Counted from the first letter of the stretch, positions 1-10,425 are shown. The stretch is 64,000 bases of DNA from Musa acuminata AAA Group (GCF_036884655.1 NC_088337.1:32594501-32658500); one strand, 5' to 3'. The notes: generated by a model from the sequence alone, not told the origin. Translations and numbers: made by a program.

Positions 1-786
1 GTGTGTACCAAAAACCTTTCTATTGGAAAATTTCTAGTGTTATAAGGAACTACATCTTTTTTTACTTATTCAATATAAGTATGCTATAGAACAGTTGGCA
101 ACTAGTACAATCTAGAGACTATGTTTCTGAATTTGTGATAGTATGGCAGGCCTTGGCAACAAAAAGTGCCTTAGCAATTGAAAATCATCATCTTGAGCAC
201 TAGGGTTTTTTGATATTTAGTTTCTTAGATCTGCGGCATCTGCCTAGCCTCCTTCATGTGATCTATATGAAATCTGTGCTGTGAAGTTCTGTCTTGTTCG
301 TTCTGTGCTAAATTAGGGTTCTTGCTATTGGAGTGTTGTAGGATAATACCATAAAGATGTGTACACTGAAGCTAAGAATTTAATTTTTATATTATTTTTG
401 TTTGACAGGACTAGTTGATAAATACATGGTCTTTATTTTTGGACCACAGAAAGCATCTATATGCATTAACTTTGAACTAAGAGTGGTCTATTTTGTCTTT
501 ATGTGACATTTTCATATTAATTCAATTTTAATCTCTTATTCTTATATTGATATCTTTCAATAGTTCCTTTAAGATCTCAAAAGAGATCAAAAGAGCACTA
601 ACAGCTGCATGATTGTGTGTGAATTTATAGCAAATCAACATAAAGATTACATCTGGCACATTTTGTGCTGTTCAGTACCATTAATCAATTTTTCTATACA
701 GAAATTATACATTTGAGATATCCACTTTTTGTGCATGTGCTTATTGTTTTTCATGCTAGTCCAATAACTTGTATGATCTTGTGTAG
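1..786 (+). other. Upstream intron sequence of the PPR gene (no exon identified)
   Basis: This stretch is AT-rich and intron-like. It ends in a good 3' splice site (TAG at 784-786) directly before the PPR exon. I looked for the exon coding for the N-terminal part of the PPR protein and found none I could support, so it probably lies left of the window. The open frame beginning at 665 crosses the splice site and is not a real start. Confidence 0.5.
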
Positions 787-2034
787 TTTCTCAAGTGGTT
801 CGAAGCAAACAAGTGTATTGAATTTCTTGAGCATGACTATGCTTCCCATTTGGATTTGATTGCTAAAGTGCTCGGTCTTCAGAAGGCTGAAGATTACTTA
901 GAAAAAGTTCCAGAATCCCTAAGAGGTGAGGTGATATATAGAACTCTTCTAGCTAACTGTGTTGCCACCAACGACTTACAGAAATCAGAAGCTGTTTTTA
1001 ATAAAATTAAGGATCTTGGTCTCCCCATTACAACCTTTTCTTGCAACCAACTACTGCTGCTTTATGAAAGGATTGATTTTAAGAAGATTGCTAATGTTCT
1101 CTCGTTGATGGAAAGGGAGAATGTGAAACCATCTCCTTTCACATACAGGCTATTGATAGACATGAAAGGTCGTGCAAAGGATGTACTAGGAATGGAGAAG
1201 ATTATAGACATGATGAAGGCCCAAGGGGTGGAGCCTAATTTGGTGATTCAAGCTATGGTTGCAAAGTATTACATATTTGCTGGCCTCAAGGAGAAGGCAG
1301 AAGCAATCTTACGGGAGATAGAAGGTGGTGACATTGAGGAGAACCATGACGCTTGCATGGCTCTTCTTCCTCTTTATGCGGCTCTTGGTAAAGCAGATGA
1401 GGTGGGAAGAATTTGGAAGATTTGCAAATCCGACCCACTTCTAGATGAGTGTTTATCTGCCATCAAGGCCTGGGGCATTCTTGGGCAGACAGAAAATGCA
1501 GAGGAAGTCTTTGAGAATATGCTCAAGAGATGGAAGACTGTCCCGTCAAAGTACTACAATGAGTTGTTGAAGGCTTTTGTGAATAATAAGCTTCTATCTA
1601 AGGGAGAGGAATTTGCAAGGCGGATGTCAGACAATGGGTACTTTATCGACCGGACAAATTTGGATGCACTTGTGAAGCTGTATGTGGATGTTGGGGAGGT
1701 GGAGAAAGCTGATTCCATATTGTACAAAGCATTCAAGTACAACAATACTAGGCCCCTTTATAGCTCGTATGTGGTGGTGTTAGATAAGTACTCTGAAAGG
1801 GGAGATATTCATAATGCTGAGAAGATCTTTCAGCAGATGAGGCAGTTCGGATATGTTGACAGATTGAAGCCGTATCTATCCTTACTCCAGACTTACATAA
1901 ATGCAAAGTCTCCAGCATATGGATTCAGGGAAAGGATGAGGGCAGATAATGTATTGTCTAACAAGGTTGTGGAAACAAAACTAGCAGCCGCCGATCCATT
2001 CAGGAATCCTCAGCTCTCAGGATTGTTTGGTTGA
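787..2034 (+). CDS. Pentatricopeptide repeat protein, mitochondrial type, last exon (5' partial)
   Basis: This is the C-terminal 415 residues of a P-class PPR protein, which binds organelle RNA through helical repeats of about 35 residues. The reading frame resembles Arabidopsis At1g80270/PPR596 from end to end, including the segment around EKADS (about residues 300-304 of this fragment) and the tail motif INAKSPAYG near 1902-1928. The frame is open from 787, just after an AG acceptor, and runs through 850 without an ATG. The apparent start at 850 is TTG, so it is not an initiation codon. The N-terminus with the mitochondrial presequence is missing from the window. The stop at 2032-2034 is natural. 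The last 100 bases are repeated in tandem just downstream, so a slightly different C-terminus could once have existed. Family assignment is firm; the exact orthologue and RNA target are inference. Confidence 0.9.
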   Translation, partial: FLKWFEANKCIEFLEHDYASHLDLIAKVLGLQKAEDYLEKVPESLRGEVIYRTLLANCVATNDLQKSEAVFNKIKDLGLPITTFSCNQLLLLYERIDFKKIANVLSLMERENVKPSPFTYRLLIDMKGRAKDVLGMEKIIDMMKAQGVEPNLVIQAMVAKYYIFAGLKEKAEAILREIEGGDIEENHDACMALLPLYAALGKADEVGRIWKICKSDPLLDECLSAIKAWGILGQTENAEEVFENMLKRWKTVPSKYYNELLKAFVNNKLLSKGEEFARRMSDNGYFIDRTNLDALVKLYVDVGEVEKADSILYKAFKYNNTRPLYSSYVVVLDKYSERGDIHNAEKIFQQMRQFGYVDRLKPYLSLLQTYINAKSPAYGFRERMRADNVLSNKVVETKLAAADPFRNPQLSGLFG

Positions 2035-2189
2035 GTTGGGAATCTTTCTTGCAAGCAAGTTGGATGGGAGCAGATAATTTATTGTCTAACAAGGTTGCGG
2101 AAGCAAAACTAGCAGCCACCGATTCATTCAGGAGTGCTCAGCTCTCAGGATTGCTTGATTGAGTTGGGAATCTTTCTTGCAAGCAAGTC
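1934..2189 (+). repeat. Tandem duplication (2 x 128 bp) of the PPR 3' end
   Basis: Copy 1 (1934-2061) covers the last PPR codons, the stop and the first 27 bases after it. Copy 2 (2062-2189) repeats this with about a dozen substitutions. Copy 2 keeps an open frame in register with the C-terminal codons and its own stop, but it lies after the genuine stop and so is untranslated. Confidence 0.9.
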
Positions 2190-2194
2190 GAATG

Positions 2195-2593
2195 AAGCAA
2201 CTATACCATAATGTGCAGGCTCTGCCTTAGAAATAGGTTCGGAAGTGGTCTGAGTCCTGGTATTGGAGCATGTCTTTCATAACTACCTTGGCAGTGGAAG
2301 TATCGAAGGTGCCATGGTAGAGATTCGAGCTCTAGTTTCAAAACGAGCTATAGTGTCATAGCCCATCGTATTTTTCGTTTTCTATATATGTTAAAATTAT
2401 GTACATGTAATGTATTTGATACCCTCAATCATATCTTTAGTGTCATCCTTGTTAAACTTATCCAAATGCTTATGGCCTATGTTAGCAAACAATAATAGTT
2501 TGCTGGGCTAGGAAGCAAATGTGATGGTTGTGTACTTCATCTTTAGAAATAGATTGCTTTAAGTTAAATTTCTGCGAATTAAGAAATATCAAC
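2195..2593 (+). repeat. Left copy of a segmental duplication leading into tRNA-Ala
   Basis: This non-coding sequence recurs in diverged form before the second tRNA-Ala gene. Shared pieces in the same order include GCATGTCTTTCATAACTAC (2268 and 3489), GTAGAGATTCGA, and the phrase ATCATATCTTTAGTGTCATCC (about 2428 and 3631) followed by TTAAACTTATCCAAATGC. No protein is supported here. Confidence 0.8.
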
Positions 2594-2666
2594 GGGGATG
2601 TAGCTCAGATGGTAGAGCGCTCGCTTAGCATGCGAGAGGTACGGGGATCGATACCCCGCATCTCCA
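2594..2666 (+). tRNA. trnA-AGC: tRNA-Ala (anticodon AGC), copy 1
   Basis: This 73-base sequence folds as a full cloverleaf. The acceptor GGGGATG pairs with CATCTCC (one G-U). The D-stem is GCTC/GAGC, the anticodon stem CTCGC/GCGAG encloses loop TTAGCAT (anticodon AGC), and the T-stem is CGGGG/CCCCG. The discriminator is A and no CCA is encoded, as expected for a nuclear gene. A T run follows directly (2667-2672) and can act as a Pol III terminator. The box A region reads TAGCTCAGATGG, the usual plant form. Confidence 0.97.
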
Positions 2667-3731
2667 TTTTTTTCGAATTTATGTTTTTTCTTTTGTTTTT
2701 CTCCCTAGCAAACAATAAGTTTGAGAAATAAAAAATATAGCTTATCAAAGAAAATATTTTTAAAAAAAATATTAAATAAAATATTTCATTGAAAAATCTT
2801 AATTAGATAATAATTTAAAAATGTTATAGAAGTATTTCTACTTTGAATACTACTAAAGTTAATGAAATATTCTTATAATATAATTGTGAGACTACTAAAA
2901 AATAATTTAAAAAGTTTTATAGATCTAATTGTTGGATAATTAAAAAATAATATATATATATATATATATAATTTATATTATTGAGATGAGAATGTTAAAA
3001 TTGATATATAGGGTTATTATGAAAGATAAAAGAACTTTTATTTGTAAATAATTATGTATCTTTTCGATAGAGGATAAAAGAAAAGAAAATCATTTAAAAT
3101 AGTATGAACTTGTGTTTAGGAGACTCTCGGATATGGTAATTAGAAGAGGTAAAATAAAGTAAATATATCATATGTAAAAGTTTTGCATGAGAAATAAGTT
3201 CAGGAGTGATCGAGTCCTATATCAAAGCAAGTAAAATAAAAAAAAATATATACCATATGAGAGAAAATTATTTAAAATGATACGAATACGTGCTTAGAAG
3301 ACCCTTGGACAGATAGTCAAAAGAGATAAAATGAAGCAAATATACCATATGTAAAGGTTTTTTACGAGAAATAGGTTTGGAAGTGGTTGAATCCTAGTAC
3401 ATAATTATTTGTAAATAATTATGTATCCTTTCGATAGAGGATAAAATAAAAAAAATTATTTAAAATGATATGAACATGTGTTTAGGAGAGCATGTCTTTC
3501 ATAACTACTACCTCACGCAATGAAAGTATCGAGTGTGGCATAGTAGAGATTCGAAACTATAGTTTCTTAGTTCATCATGTTGTTGGTTTTCTATAAGTCA
3601 CAAATATGTGTATGAAATGGTATCCTCTTGATCATATCTTTAGTGTCATCCCGGTTAAACTTATCCAAATGCCTGTGGCCAATGCTAACGAATAGAAAAT
3701 TTGATTAAGTAAAATGTCTACTTAATCAGAT
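2667..3731 (+). repeat. AT-rich spacer made of degenerate tandem copies
   Basis: 2667-3030 is AT-rich with a short (TA)n run near 2950-2970. From about 3040 to 3490 a unit of roughly 180-200 bp recurs about twice, with a third partial copy. Landmarks are TTTGTAAATAATTATGTATC (3041 and 3402), TTTCGATAGAGGATAAAA, TTAAAATGATA and ACCATATGTAAAGGTTTT. Parts of the unit (AGAAATAGGTT followed by GGAAGTGGT) also occur after the PPR gene at 2230-2250. The right copy of the tRNA-bearing duplication continues to 3731. Confidence 0.7.
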
Positions 3732-3804
3732 GGGGATGTAGTTCAGATGGTAGAACGCTCGCTTAGCATGCGAGAGGTACGGGGATCGATACCCCGCATC
3801 TCCA
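3732..3804 (+). tRNA. trnA-AGC: tRNA-Ala (anticodon AGC), copy 2
   Basis: It is identical to the copy at 2594 except at two positions. C11 is T and G24 is A, and these two bases pair with each other in the D-stem, so pairing is kept (C-G to T-A). All other stems and the AGC anticodon are intact, and a T run follows at 3805. The change alters the internal promoter box A from TAGCTCAGATGG to TAGTTCAGATGG, which could weaken TFIIIC binding. It is probably functional or only recently duplicated. Confidence 0.93.
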
Positions 3805-4689
3805 TTTTTTTCAAATTTATTTTTTAATAACGTAATAATATATAAAAGAAGACTTACAAATATTTTAATAAAAAAATAAATATTTTAAATTTAATTAAAT
3901 ATATAGTTTTTAATAAATCTTAATAACGATAAAGGAATCCTAAATAGTTAGGCCTTTAGCTAATAGTATTCTCACTCTCACATTAAGATGTTTGAAATGA
4001 TATAAACATAAATAAGATAAAATAATTAATATTAATTATAAAATAAGAGATAATAAAATTTAAATATTTAATAAAATTTTTAAATAAGTATTTAAGTATT
4101 CTAAACTTAGCTAAATATATGATTTTCTTATGGACGTGACGTAAGAAGATGAATGTAGTCACCCAAATAGTTAGGACTAAATATTATTTTCGTTGTATTC
4201 TCTCACTCTCACATGATAAATTCGATTTATTTATTTATTTGTTGTTGGTTTTCTAATAGGCTAACGTCTCCGCCCGATCACAGTTCATCTGTTTACCACT
4301 TGCCGCCTCTTCTACCCTAGAAATGATACCTTCTCTTCCTTGCTTGATGTATCAGTAGAGAATCCCGAGTCACGTCTACCAAGTGTAGATTGGCCTCCTG
4401 TATGATGCCGAGATTGAAGCTTCAGAAGGAGTCCTGAAATGGCTTCGGTAACAGAGCAGGTTCTCTGTAATATATGAATTCAGGTCTTGGCCAGTCAATC
4501 TTGAGATCGAGGAGACTAAGATAAGGTTAATTGTATCACTAGCTAGCTTTGTCAAGAAGCCACTAAGCATTAATTCTCATTGTAGTCGGAACAAAGCTCT
4601 TCCACATGCCCCATCTTGTCGAGCCCAAGATTCTGCAACCATGGCATCGGATTGCAGCTGATCACATGACTCGACACAGGAAACGATGA
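3805..4689. other. AT-rich intergenic DNA, then 3' flank of the GST gene
   Basis: 3805-4260 is very AT-rich with no coding signal. 4260-4689 has more even composition and probably includes the GST 3' untranslated region. The short open frame on the minus strand at 4376-4570 has no recognisable homology and is not called. Confidence 0.5.
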
Positions 4690-5566
4690 CTACAGCACAA
4701 GAGACTCCTGCAACAGCCCAATCTCTTCAACAGCAGCGTCGTTGTTGCTGGTGGTGCTGCCAGTAGCAGGAGCTCCGATGGTGGTGGCGGTGGTGGTGTC
4801 TGTACTGAGGCTCAGCATCATCTGCCGGATGCCCCTCGCGTGCTCGAGTAGCTTGTCGATCGGCGGGATCGTCTCCTTCACCTCCTTCTGCTCCTCGAAG
4901 TCTCGCAGCCATGCATGGAACAAGGGGAAGGTGTCGGGGTCGACGAGCTTCACCTCCATGACTTCCTCGAACACGGCGAGCCAGTAGGAGCCGCACCCGA
5001 GGACGATGTCGAGCAAGCCGATGTTGTCGCCTCCAAAGAACCTCCTGCCTTTGAAGGCTCCGTCTCTTAGCTCGCGCTCGAGCAGCTTCAGGTTCTCGTG
5101 GACTTGATCGACGGCCGCCTTCTGGCCTTCGCCCGCCGACGAAAACACCAAACCCACCGCCGGCCCAAGCTGCACGCATCCGCAACAACAAAAGGCTAAG
5201 GTGATTGCAAGTGCTGGTGAGATGGTGCGTGTGCATGTAGAAGGTCACCTTGTCGTCGGCGAAGTGGCACCAGAAGCGGACGATGGCGCGCTCGAATGGG
5301 TCGGCGTGCATGATGGGGTTGTCGGTCCATGTCTCGTCGATGTACTGGAGGATGACGAGGGACTCGACGACGGGACGGCCGTCGTGCAGGAGAGCGGGGA
5401 CCTTCTTGTAGATGGGGTTGTGGAGGAGGAGGGCGGGGCTGGGGTTGACCGAGTCCTCCTCCTGGTACTCGAACACCAAGCCCTTGAGCTTGAGGGCGAG
5501 CCGGACGCGGTGGGTGTGGGAGTCGGCCCATGACCCCAGGAACTTGAGAGAAGAGCTCTGGTCCAT
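4690..5566 (-). CDS. GSTU: Tau-class glutathione S-transferase (2 exons)
   Basis: The enzyme conjugates glutathione to electrophiles in the cytosol. Exon 1 is 5249-5566 and exon 2 is 4690-5169, with a phase-0 GT-AG intron of 79 bp, giving 265 residues. The N-terminal thioredoxin-like domain carries KKVPAL (54-59) and the glutathione-contact pair E68-S69. The helical domain starts at about residue 95, and the intron falls at the family's usual site after FADDK. Oddities: tau enzymes usually have W-x-S-P-F with the catalytic serine two residues after W, but here W13 is followed by A14, D15, S16, H17, so the serine is shifted by one and aspartate sits in its place. The C-terminus also has a tail of about 35 residues rich in T, S and A, beyond the usual 220-235 residues. 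Activity may therefore be altered. The start is the first in-frame ATG with a clean tau N-terminus. Confidence 0.93.
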
Positions 5567-5658
5567 TAATGGCGATCACTGACCTCCGGAGAGTGAGGGA
5601 GGGAGGAAGGTGGAATGGCTCTATGCTTTGGTGTGTGCTTCGAAGGCCTAAAACCCTG

Positions 5659-5666
5659 CTTTATAG
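5659..5666 (-). promoter_or_regulatory. Putative TATA box of the GST gene
   Basis: The minus strand reads CTATAAAG about 95 bases upstream of the GST start codon, a sensible distance for a plant TATA box with a short leader. Confidence 0.5.
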
Positions 5667-6760
5667 AAAATGAAGGGTGGCTTGGGGATCTGTGTGCGTG
5701 CAGGACAGTGTGCGATGTGGCAGTAACTCCCAAGTCCATAACTTGGTAGTCTTCTGCAGAACCAGAAACAAGTTAAACAACAAAGGTTTGAGCCATGACT
5801 CTGTTCAGAAGAAAGAGATCAGGAGGAGCTCCAAGTGGAGGTGCATGGACAGTGGAAGGAGGATGGAGATGAAGCAAGCGTGCGTTTAGGGTGGAAGCCT
5901 ATCACGCCATTGTCGCCTGCTGCATGGTACGTATGTCTGTACTTGGCCCACATGACGCCAAGAAGATGTTACCATCACCAGGCCATGAATCTCGGAAACA
6001 TTCACCAAAGGAATGGGTCTGCGGTGCGGCAATTGAATCGGTCTGCGTGCGTGTTCTTGGCCTCCCCCCCACAGGACCATACGGTACACAAGCATTCCAT
6101 CGAACACTTACACACTCCTTCGCGACATCTCGTGGTGCCTTCCTTGTCTTCGTCCTCTTCCAAGTGCTTCCCCCACGAAAGGACACTGACGTACTCCGTC
6201 TTCCCGGTCTTCGATAGCCAGCTTCGCAGACTCGATGCTGCTTACAGTAACAGCAGGTAGCGTTCTCCAATTTGGATAGGAATCCATCCTTCCGGACACA
6301 GATGGCGCAGTGGCACTGTTGGAAGGCCAGGAGGGAGAGGAGAGGAGAGGAGAGGAGCACACATTTTACTGGAGCCCATTCCTCAGCCCGCACTGCTGCT
6401 GACGCGTGCTGCTGCAGCCTTTGGTGTGCCCTTCGCCGGGACATTTGCCGGAAAAAGGAGCTGACAGTGCCCGGTCGTCAGTTCTCCGTGGCTTCGAAGA
6501 TGTTTGTGTTGGGTGGATTATGGCGTGGGCACTGTCGAAGTGCATATTATACATAGTGGTTGTGCACACATCCGAAGCAAACATATCAAATATATCTCCA
6601 ACTATGTCATACATATATAAAACTAACAGTATTTTCCATGTTTTGATGAGAGTGGAGGAGTTCTTAAAGTTGAATTTAGAGTATCAAAATTTTATATTGT
6701 TGATTGAGGAATATTGGCAATTTATCAAAGCTTTGACACATGGTGACTAGCTATTGGAGA
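5667..6760. other. GST upstream region, GC-rich, no gene supported
   Basis: Many overlapping open frames occur on both strands here because stop codons are scarce in GC-rich DNA. None has recognisable domains or a clear splice structure. A (GGAGA)n-like tract lies at about 6335-6358. The region probably holds the GST promoter and upstream sequence. Confidence 0.4.
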
Positions 6761-6859
6761 AAAGATAAAATACAATGAAATAAATAAGTAACAATCAGAA
6801 TAACACATACTCAAAATATTTTCTCATTAAGAAAAGTTTTTTGTAACCATAAATTATCA

Positions 6860-7030
6860 TTAAGAATATTTTTGCCAAGTAAAGATTATTAATACTCTGA
6901 GTAAAAATATTTTACTCAAGTAAAGATCATTAATACTCTGAGTATTAATACTTTGAATAAAAATATTTTAAATCAAGTAAAGATCATTAATACTCTGAGT
7001 AAAAATTATTAATACTCCGAGTTAATAATT
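6860..7030 (+). repeat. Short tandem repeat around ATTAATACTCTGAG
   Basis: A unit of roughly 55-60 bp (AAGTAAAGATCATTAATACTC, then GAGTAAAAATATTTTA) recurs three times with changes, followed by a fourth partial copy ending near 7025. There is no coding signal. Confidence 0.7.
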
Positions 7031-7799
7031 ACGAAGGAGTGTATTGTTATTAGTGTTAAAGATAATATGAAAATATTTTTTTCTAAAAAGATATATAACC
7101 CATATTACTTTAACCCTTCTCCTTGCCTTATCGAAAATAAGATAGCTCTCAACATTAACCTTTTGTTTAAAATATTAGAGTATACCAAGTTAACACATGA
7201 GCATATTTATTCCCCTCATTAAATCTATAAAAGATTATATTCTTAAAAATACTTTGTAAGATTAAAAATAATTTTTATTTGGTTGAAAAGGAATCAATGA
7301 TTTTTTTAAAGCAACTATTAGGGGATGATGCTAGTAATAACTAAATCCTTAGTTCAAACCCGCATGTATAAGAAATCTTTAGAAGTGATTGATGAGATCT
7401 CAAACACTCAACTTGGTACCGACGATCGAGTTCATATGGGGTTTTTGATGTCATCCCTCTAATGCTCAAATTAGCAACGAAATAGAATATAAGTCATGAG
7501 TAAATAGTGACTCACCTTGGTAACTCGTGTCTAAGGAAAAAGATTTCAGATGCATTTTATATTGAATTAATATGCATGTGGCTTGCTTGTTGACTAAAGC
7601 CTTGGTCTTCTTATGTTGATTAAACTACAACTTATCGAGTCTTAATTAGGATAAATATTTTTCTTATTATGTGTCCCCGTGGAAGGTGTACTTATGGAGT
7701 TTTCTCATAAAGATCTAAAAGTGCAACTATATCAAATTAGCACATTGATTGTCGAGTCATTTGCTTAGTAGTCATGATTGACCTATCGAGGAGATCGAC
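7031..7799. other. Transposon-derived intergenic DNA, unclassified
   Basis: AT-rich sequence interrupted by many stops in every frame. The style resembles non-coding parts of LTR retrotransposons in plant genomes. I see no ends, primer-binding site or polypurine tract that I can support. Confidence 0.35.
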
Positions 7800-8520
7800 A
7801 AGTCTTATGAGACACATTGGGTAGCTACTAGTACTTAGCCCAAGAAGAGTGTATTGGGTAGATTTTCGATGTTTAGTCTAAGAAGAATGCATCAGATACA
7901 TTCATTATTCATAGCTTGATTAAAGCACATCAGACATAATTTTTTAATCTTAGTCTAAGGAGAGCCCATTTTATGTATCCTTGATTTATAATCTTAGAAT
8001 GATACATCAAACAAATATTCAATGCTTACTTAAGAAGGACATAATGCTTTGCCTAAAAAGAGCACATCGAATACCTTTATAATCCTTAGCCCGAGGAGGA
8101 TGTATCAAAAAACTTTTGATACTTAGTCTAAGGAGGGTGCATCCTTGATGATTAGTCTAAAAAAGATACATTAGATAATTTTTTATGCTTAGTCTGAGGA
8201 GGTGCATTGGATAACTTTCGATGCATAACCCGATGAGAGCACATTGGTTGACCTTCGATTTAATTTGAGGAGGGTGCATCAGGTAACTTTCAATGTTTGC
8301 CTCAAGGGTAATGCATTGAATGACTATTGATACTTAGCCCTAAAAAAAATACAACAAGATATCTTCAATGCTTAGCTCTAAGAGGGCATATCAAATAATT
8401 TTCTATAACCTAAAGATGCTTAGTACGAGAAAGACATATTGAACAACCTTCGATTCTTATCCCAAAGTGGGCATATCAAGTGATTTTTTATATTTAGTCT
8501 AAGAATAATACATTTGATAA
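7800..8520 (+). repeat. Degenerate minisatellite, unit about 37-45 bp
   Basis: Around 17 imperfect units follow the pattern GATGCTTAGTCTAAGGAG, then GGTGCATCAGATAACTTTC. Recognisable starts include TTTAGTCTAAGAAGAATGCATC (about 7872), CTTAGTCTAAGGAGGGTGCATC (about 8122) and GCTTAGTCTGAGGAGGTGCATT (about 8188). Unit length varies and identity between units is moderate, so the array is old. It is non-coding. Confidence 0.8.
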
Positions 8521-9099
8521 GTCTTTGTTGCTTGTGCTAGTGGTCAATTCTCATGTCGATCGATGCCTTGGTGAGCAAAAAAATTCATAGAAAGATTGAG
8601 TCGACAAGTGAAAAAATTGAGTAGAAAAGACTAATAAGATACCTACCCGAATGTTGCTCGGGCAAGAAGCATAGGCATGAAGCCGCTGATGGGACTTTCA
8701 ATAATTAAGGTGGTACTTTAAGGCTATAACAAACTTATCTATAGCAATGAGACTCATTATGCAATTTGAGCCCTCCTTTTGGATTTTATGAGCCTTCTAT
8801 TATATCTCTTATTCATTGAACCTCTGAATCATCATTATTCATCCCTCTCCTATATCAAGTCCATAGGATATCTTTTTCTTTATTGTTTGAGTCTTGCTCC
8901 TTTAGCTAATTTATGATCGAGAGGATCAAAGTATTATCATCGGTTAACCCAAGGGTATGAGAGAGATGGTAAGAGTGGACTCAAAGGTTATTAGGAATCT
9001 TTAAATCATATAGGATACTTATAACTAGCATTTAGCCCTGATTCCTAAGTATTTGGAGTATCTACACTTCATGTACTTCATAATAACTAAGTATATTGT

Positions 9100-9640
9100 G
9101 TATGTATCTCGAGTTAGGCTGCATCCATATAATTCGATGTGTATATACTTCTATCTATATGTCGATGTGTGAATATCGAACTTAGGTTCCCCCTTTATCC
9201 GTTGATTATGGTGTACCTTCAATGGTTGAAGGTGAAGCATACTAGCATCTCATATGGCACCCAATTCATGGCATTATCTCATAGTCTTTATCGAGGAATG
9301 ATGCTATCTCAGCATTACCCCTATCCTGAATCTTTTCACTTTTATTTTAAAATTTATAATAGGGCTACGGCTAAGAACTACTATCTTGCAGCTCGAAAAA
9401 GTATTCAATATAAAGGGAGCCCTCAATTTTCACATTTGAAGGGGTGTACTTCTTTATTGGGAGCCGTCTTAACTCATATCGTCACAAACATCCCTCTTTT
9501 TCTAACTACTAAGAAAAAGGATTATGTACTTCAATTAATAGAAGCTTTATCCTCTTTCTTAGTTATAAAAAATGAATCGATATTAGTTGATTGGTGCCAA
9601 CCTATGCCTAGCACCATAGGGTATGCTCCAATCCCTTGAG
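9100..9640 (+). mobile_element. Gypsy-type retrotransposon gag-like fragment
   Basis: One frame is open from about 9139 to 9639 and begins with GTG, so it is only a fragment. It reads ELRFPLYP, then about 55 residues later FHFYFKIY, YYLAAR and further on a short basic stretch. This spacing resembles the plant 'putative gypsy type transposon' domain found in Ty3/gypsy-related open frames. Neighbouring sequence shows no intact polymerase. Classification rests on pattern resemblance only. Confidence 0.45.
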
Positions 9641-10425
9641 TCTTTCTTTTCTAATCCTTCCCCCAATGCAACACTAAGCAAAAATTTTGTTGCATGGGTA
9701 TGGATTTCAAGGTGCTTAAGATGAGAAAGGTGATCATGTTCGTCTCGACAAGTTTCATGTCTACCCCAAAATATTTCTCTATTGTGATGAGCTCTTTGGC
9801 TCTCGAAACGTTCTTAAAAAGTATATCTTACCCTGATGTAGTCGGTACGGAGACATCCTCCTAAAAGAGAAGAGTTATCCATTAGAGAATAGCCTTTGAT
9901 GCATTAGACAACTAGCAAGCAAGCCTAAAAAAGCCAATCTCATAGAAGTAACAATAATACTAAGACCTGTGCAAGCACTAGAGCTACTTGACCCAATAGG
10001 ATGAGAACCATTGATGCCTAGATAAGTTGAACACTTTTGAGATGATATTAAAGGATGATCACTAGGTTATTAAGTTTTTTAAGGGGTGTTGATCGTTCGA
10101 TGAACAAGGAGGGATATACACTCTCCTGTAATGTTCTTATCCATTCGATAATCAAACGTACCATAGTGGTAAATCATCTTAATTTTTACCGAGTCACTCG
10201 TTCATCTTTTATAGTTATAGGACTCCACCGAATAAAAATCAAGAAGAATTTTTTAGAATTTTATGTATTTTTCAGTAATAATGGTATTCGGATACATTAC
10301 AACCAGATTATCCAATTGGGTAATGCTTCTCAAATCTACGCGGAGGCATTCAATTCAAATCGGACCGGTTGCTGATGGGTCCATGTGGGACCATGTTTCT
10401 CAAGTCACAACAAGGTAAGGTGAGC
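9641..10425. other. Remnant transposon DNA up to the bZIP promoter
   Basis: No gene is supported. Sequence style matches the preceding element until about 10340, after which composition rises in GC toward the bZIP gene. Confidence 0.35.

Noticed and set aside
850..2034. PPR protein starting at 850
   Set aside because: The codon at 850 is TTG and the frame continues upstream to a splice acceptor at 786 with residues that match the family.
2528..2731. Short plus-strand protein across the first tRNA
   Set aside because: The frame is formed mostly by the tRNA-Ala gene itself.
5201..5533. Plus-strand frame opposite GST exon 1
   Set aside because: It is antisense to a clear GST exon and reflects GC-rich codon composition.
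7800..8520. CRISPR-like array
   Set aside because: Units are degenerate and directly adjacent without unique spacers, in a plant nuclear context; it is a minisatellite.
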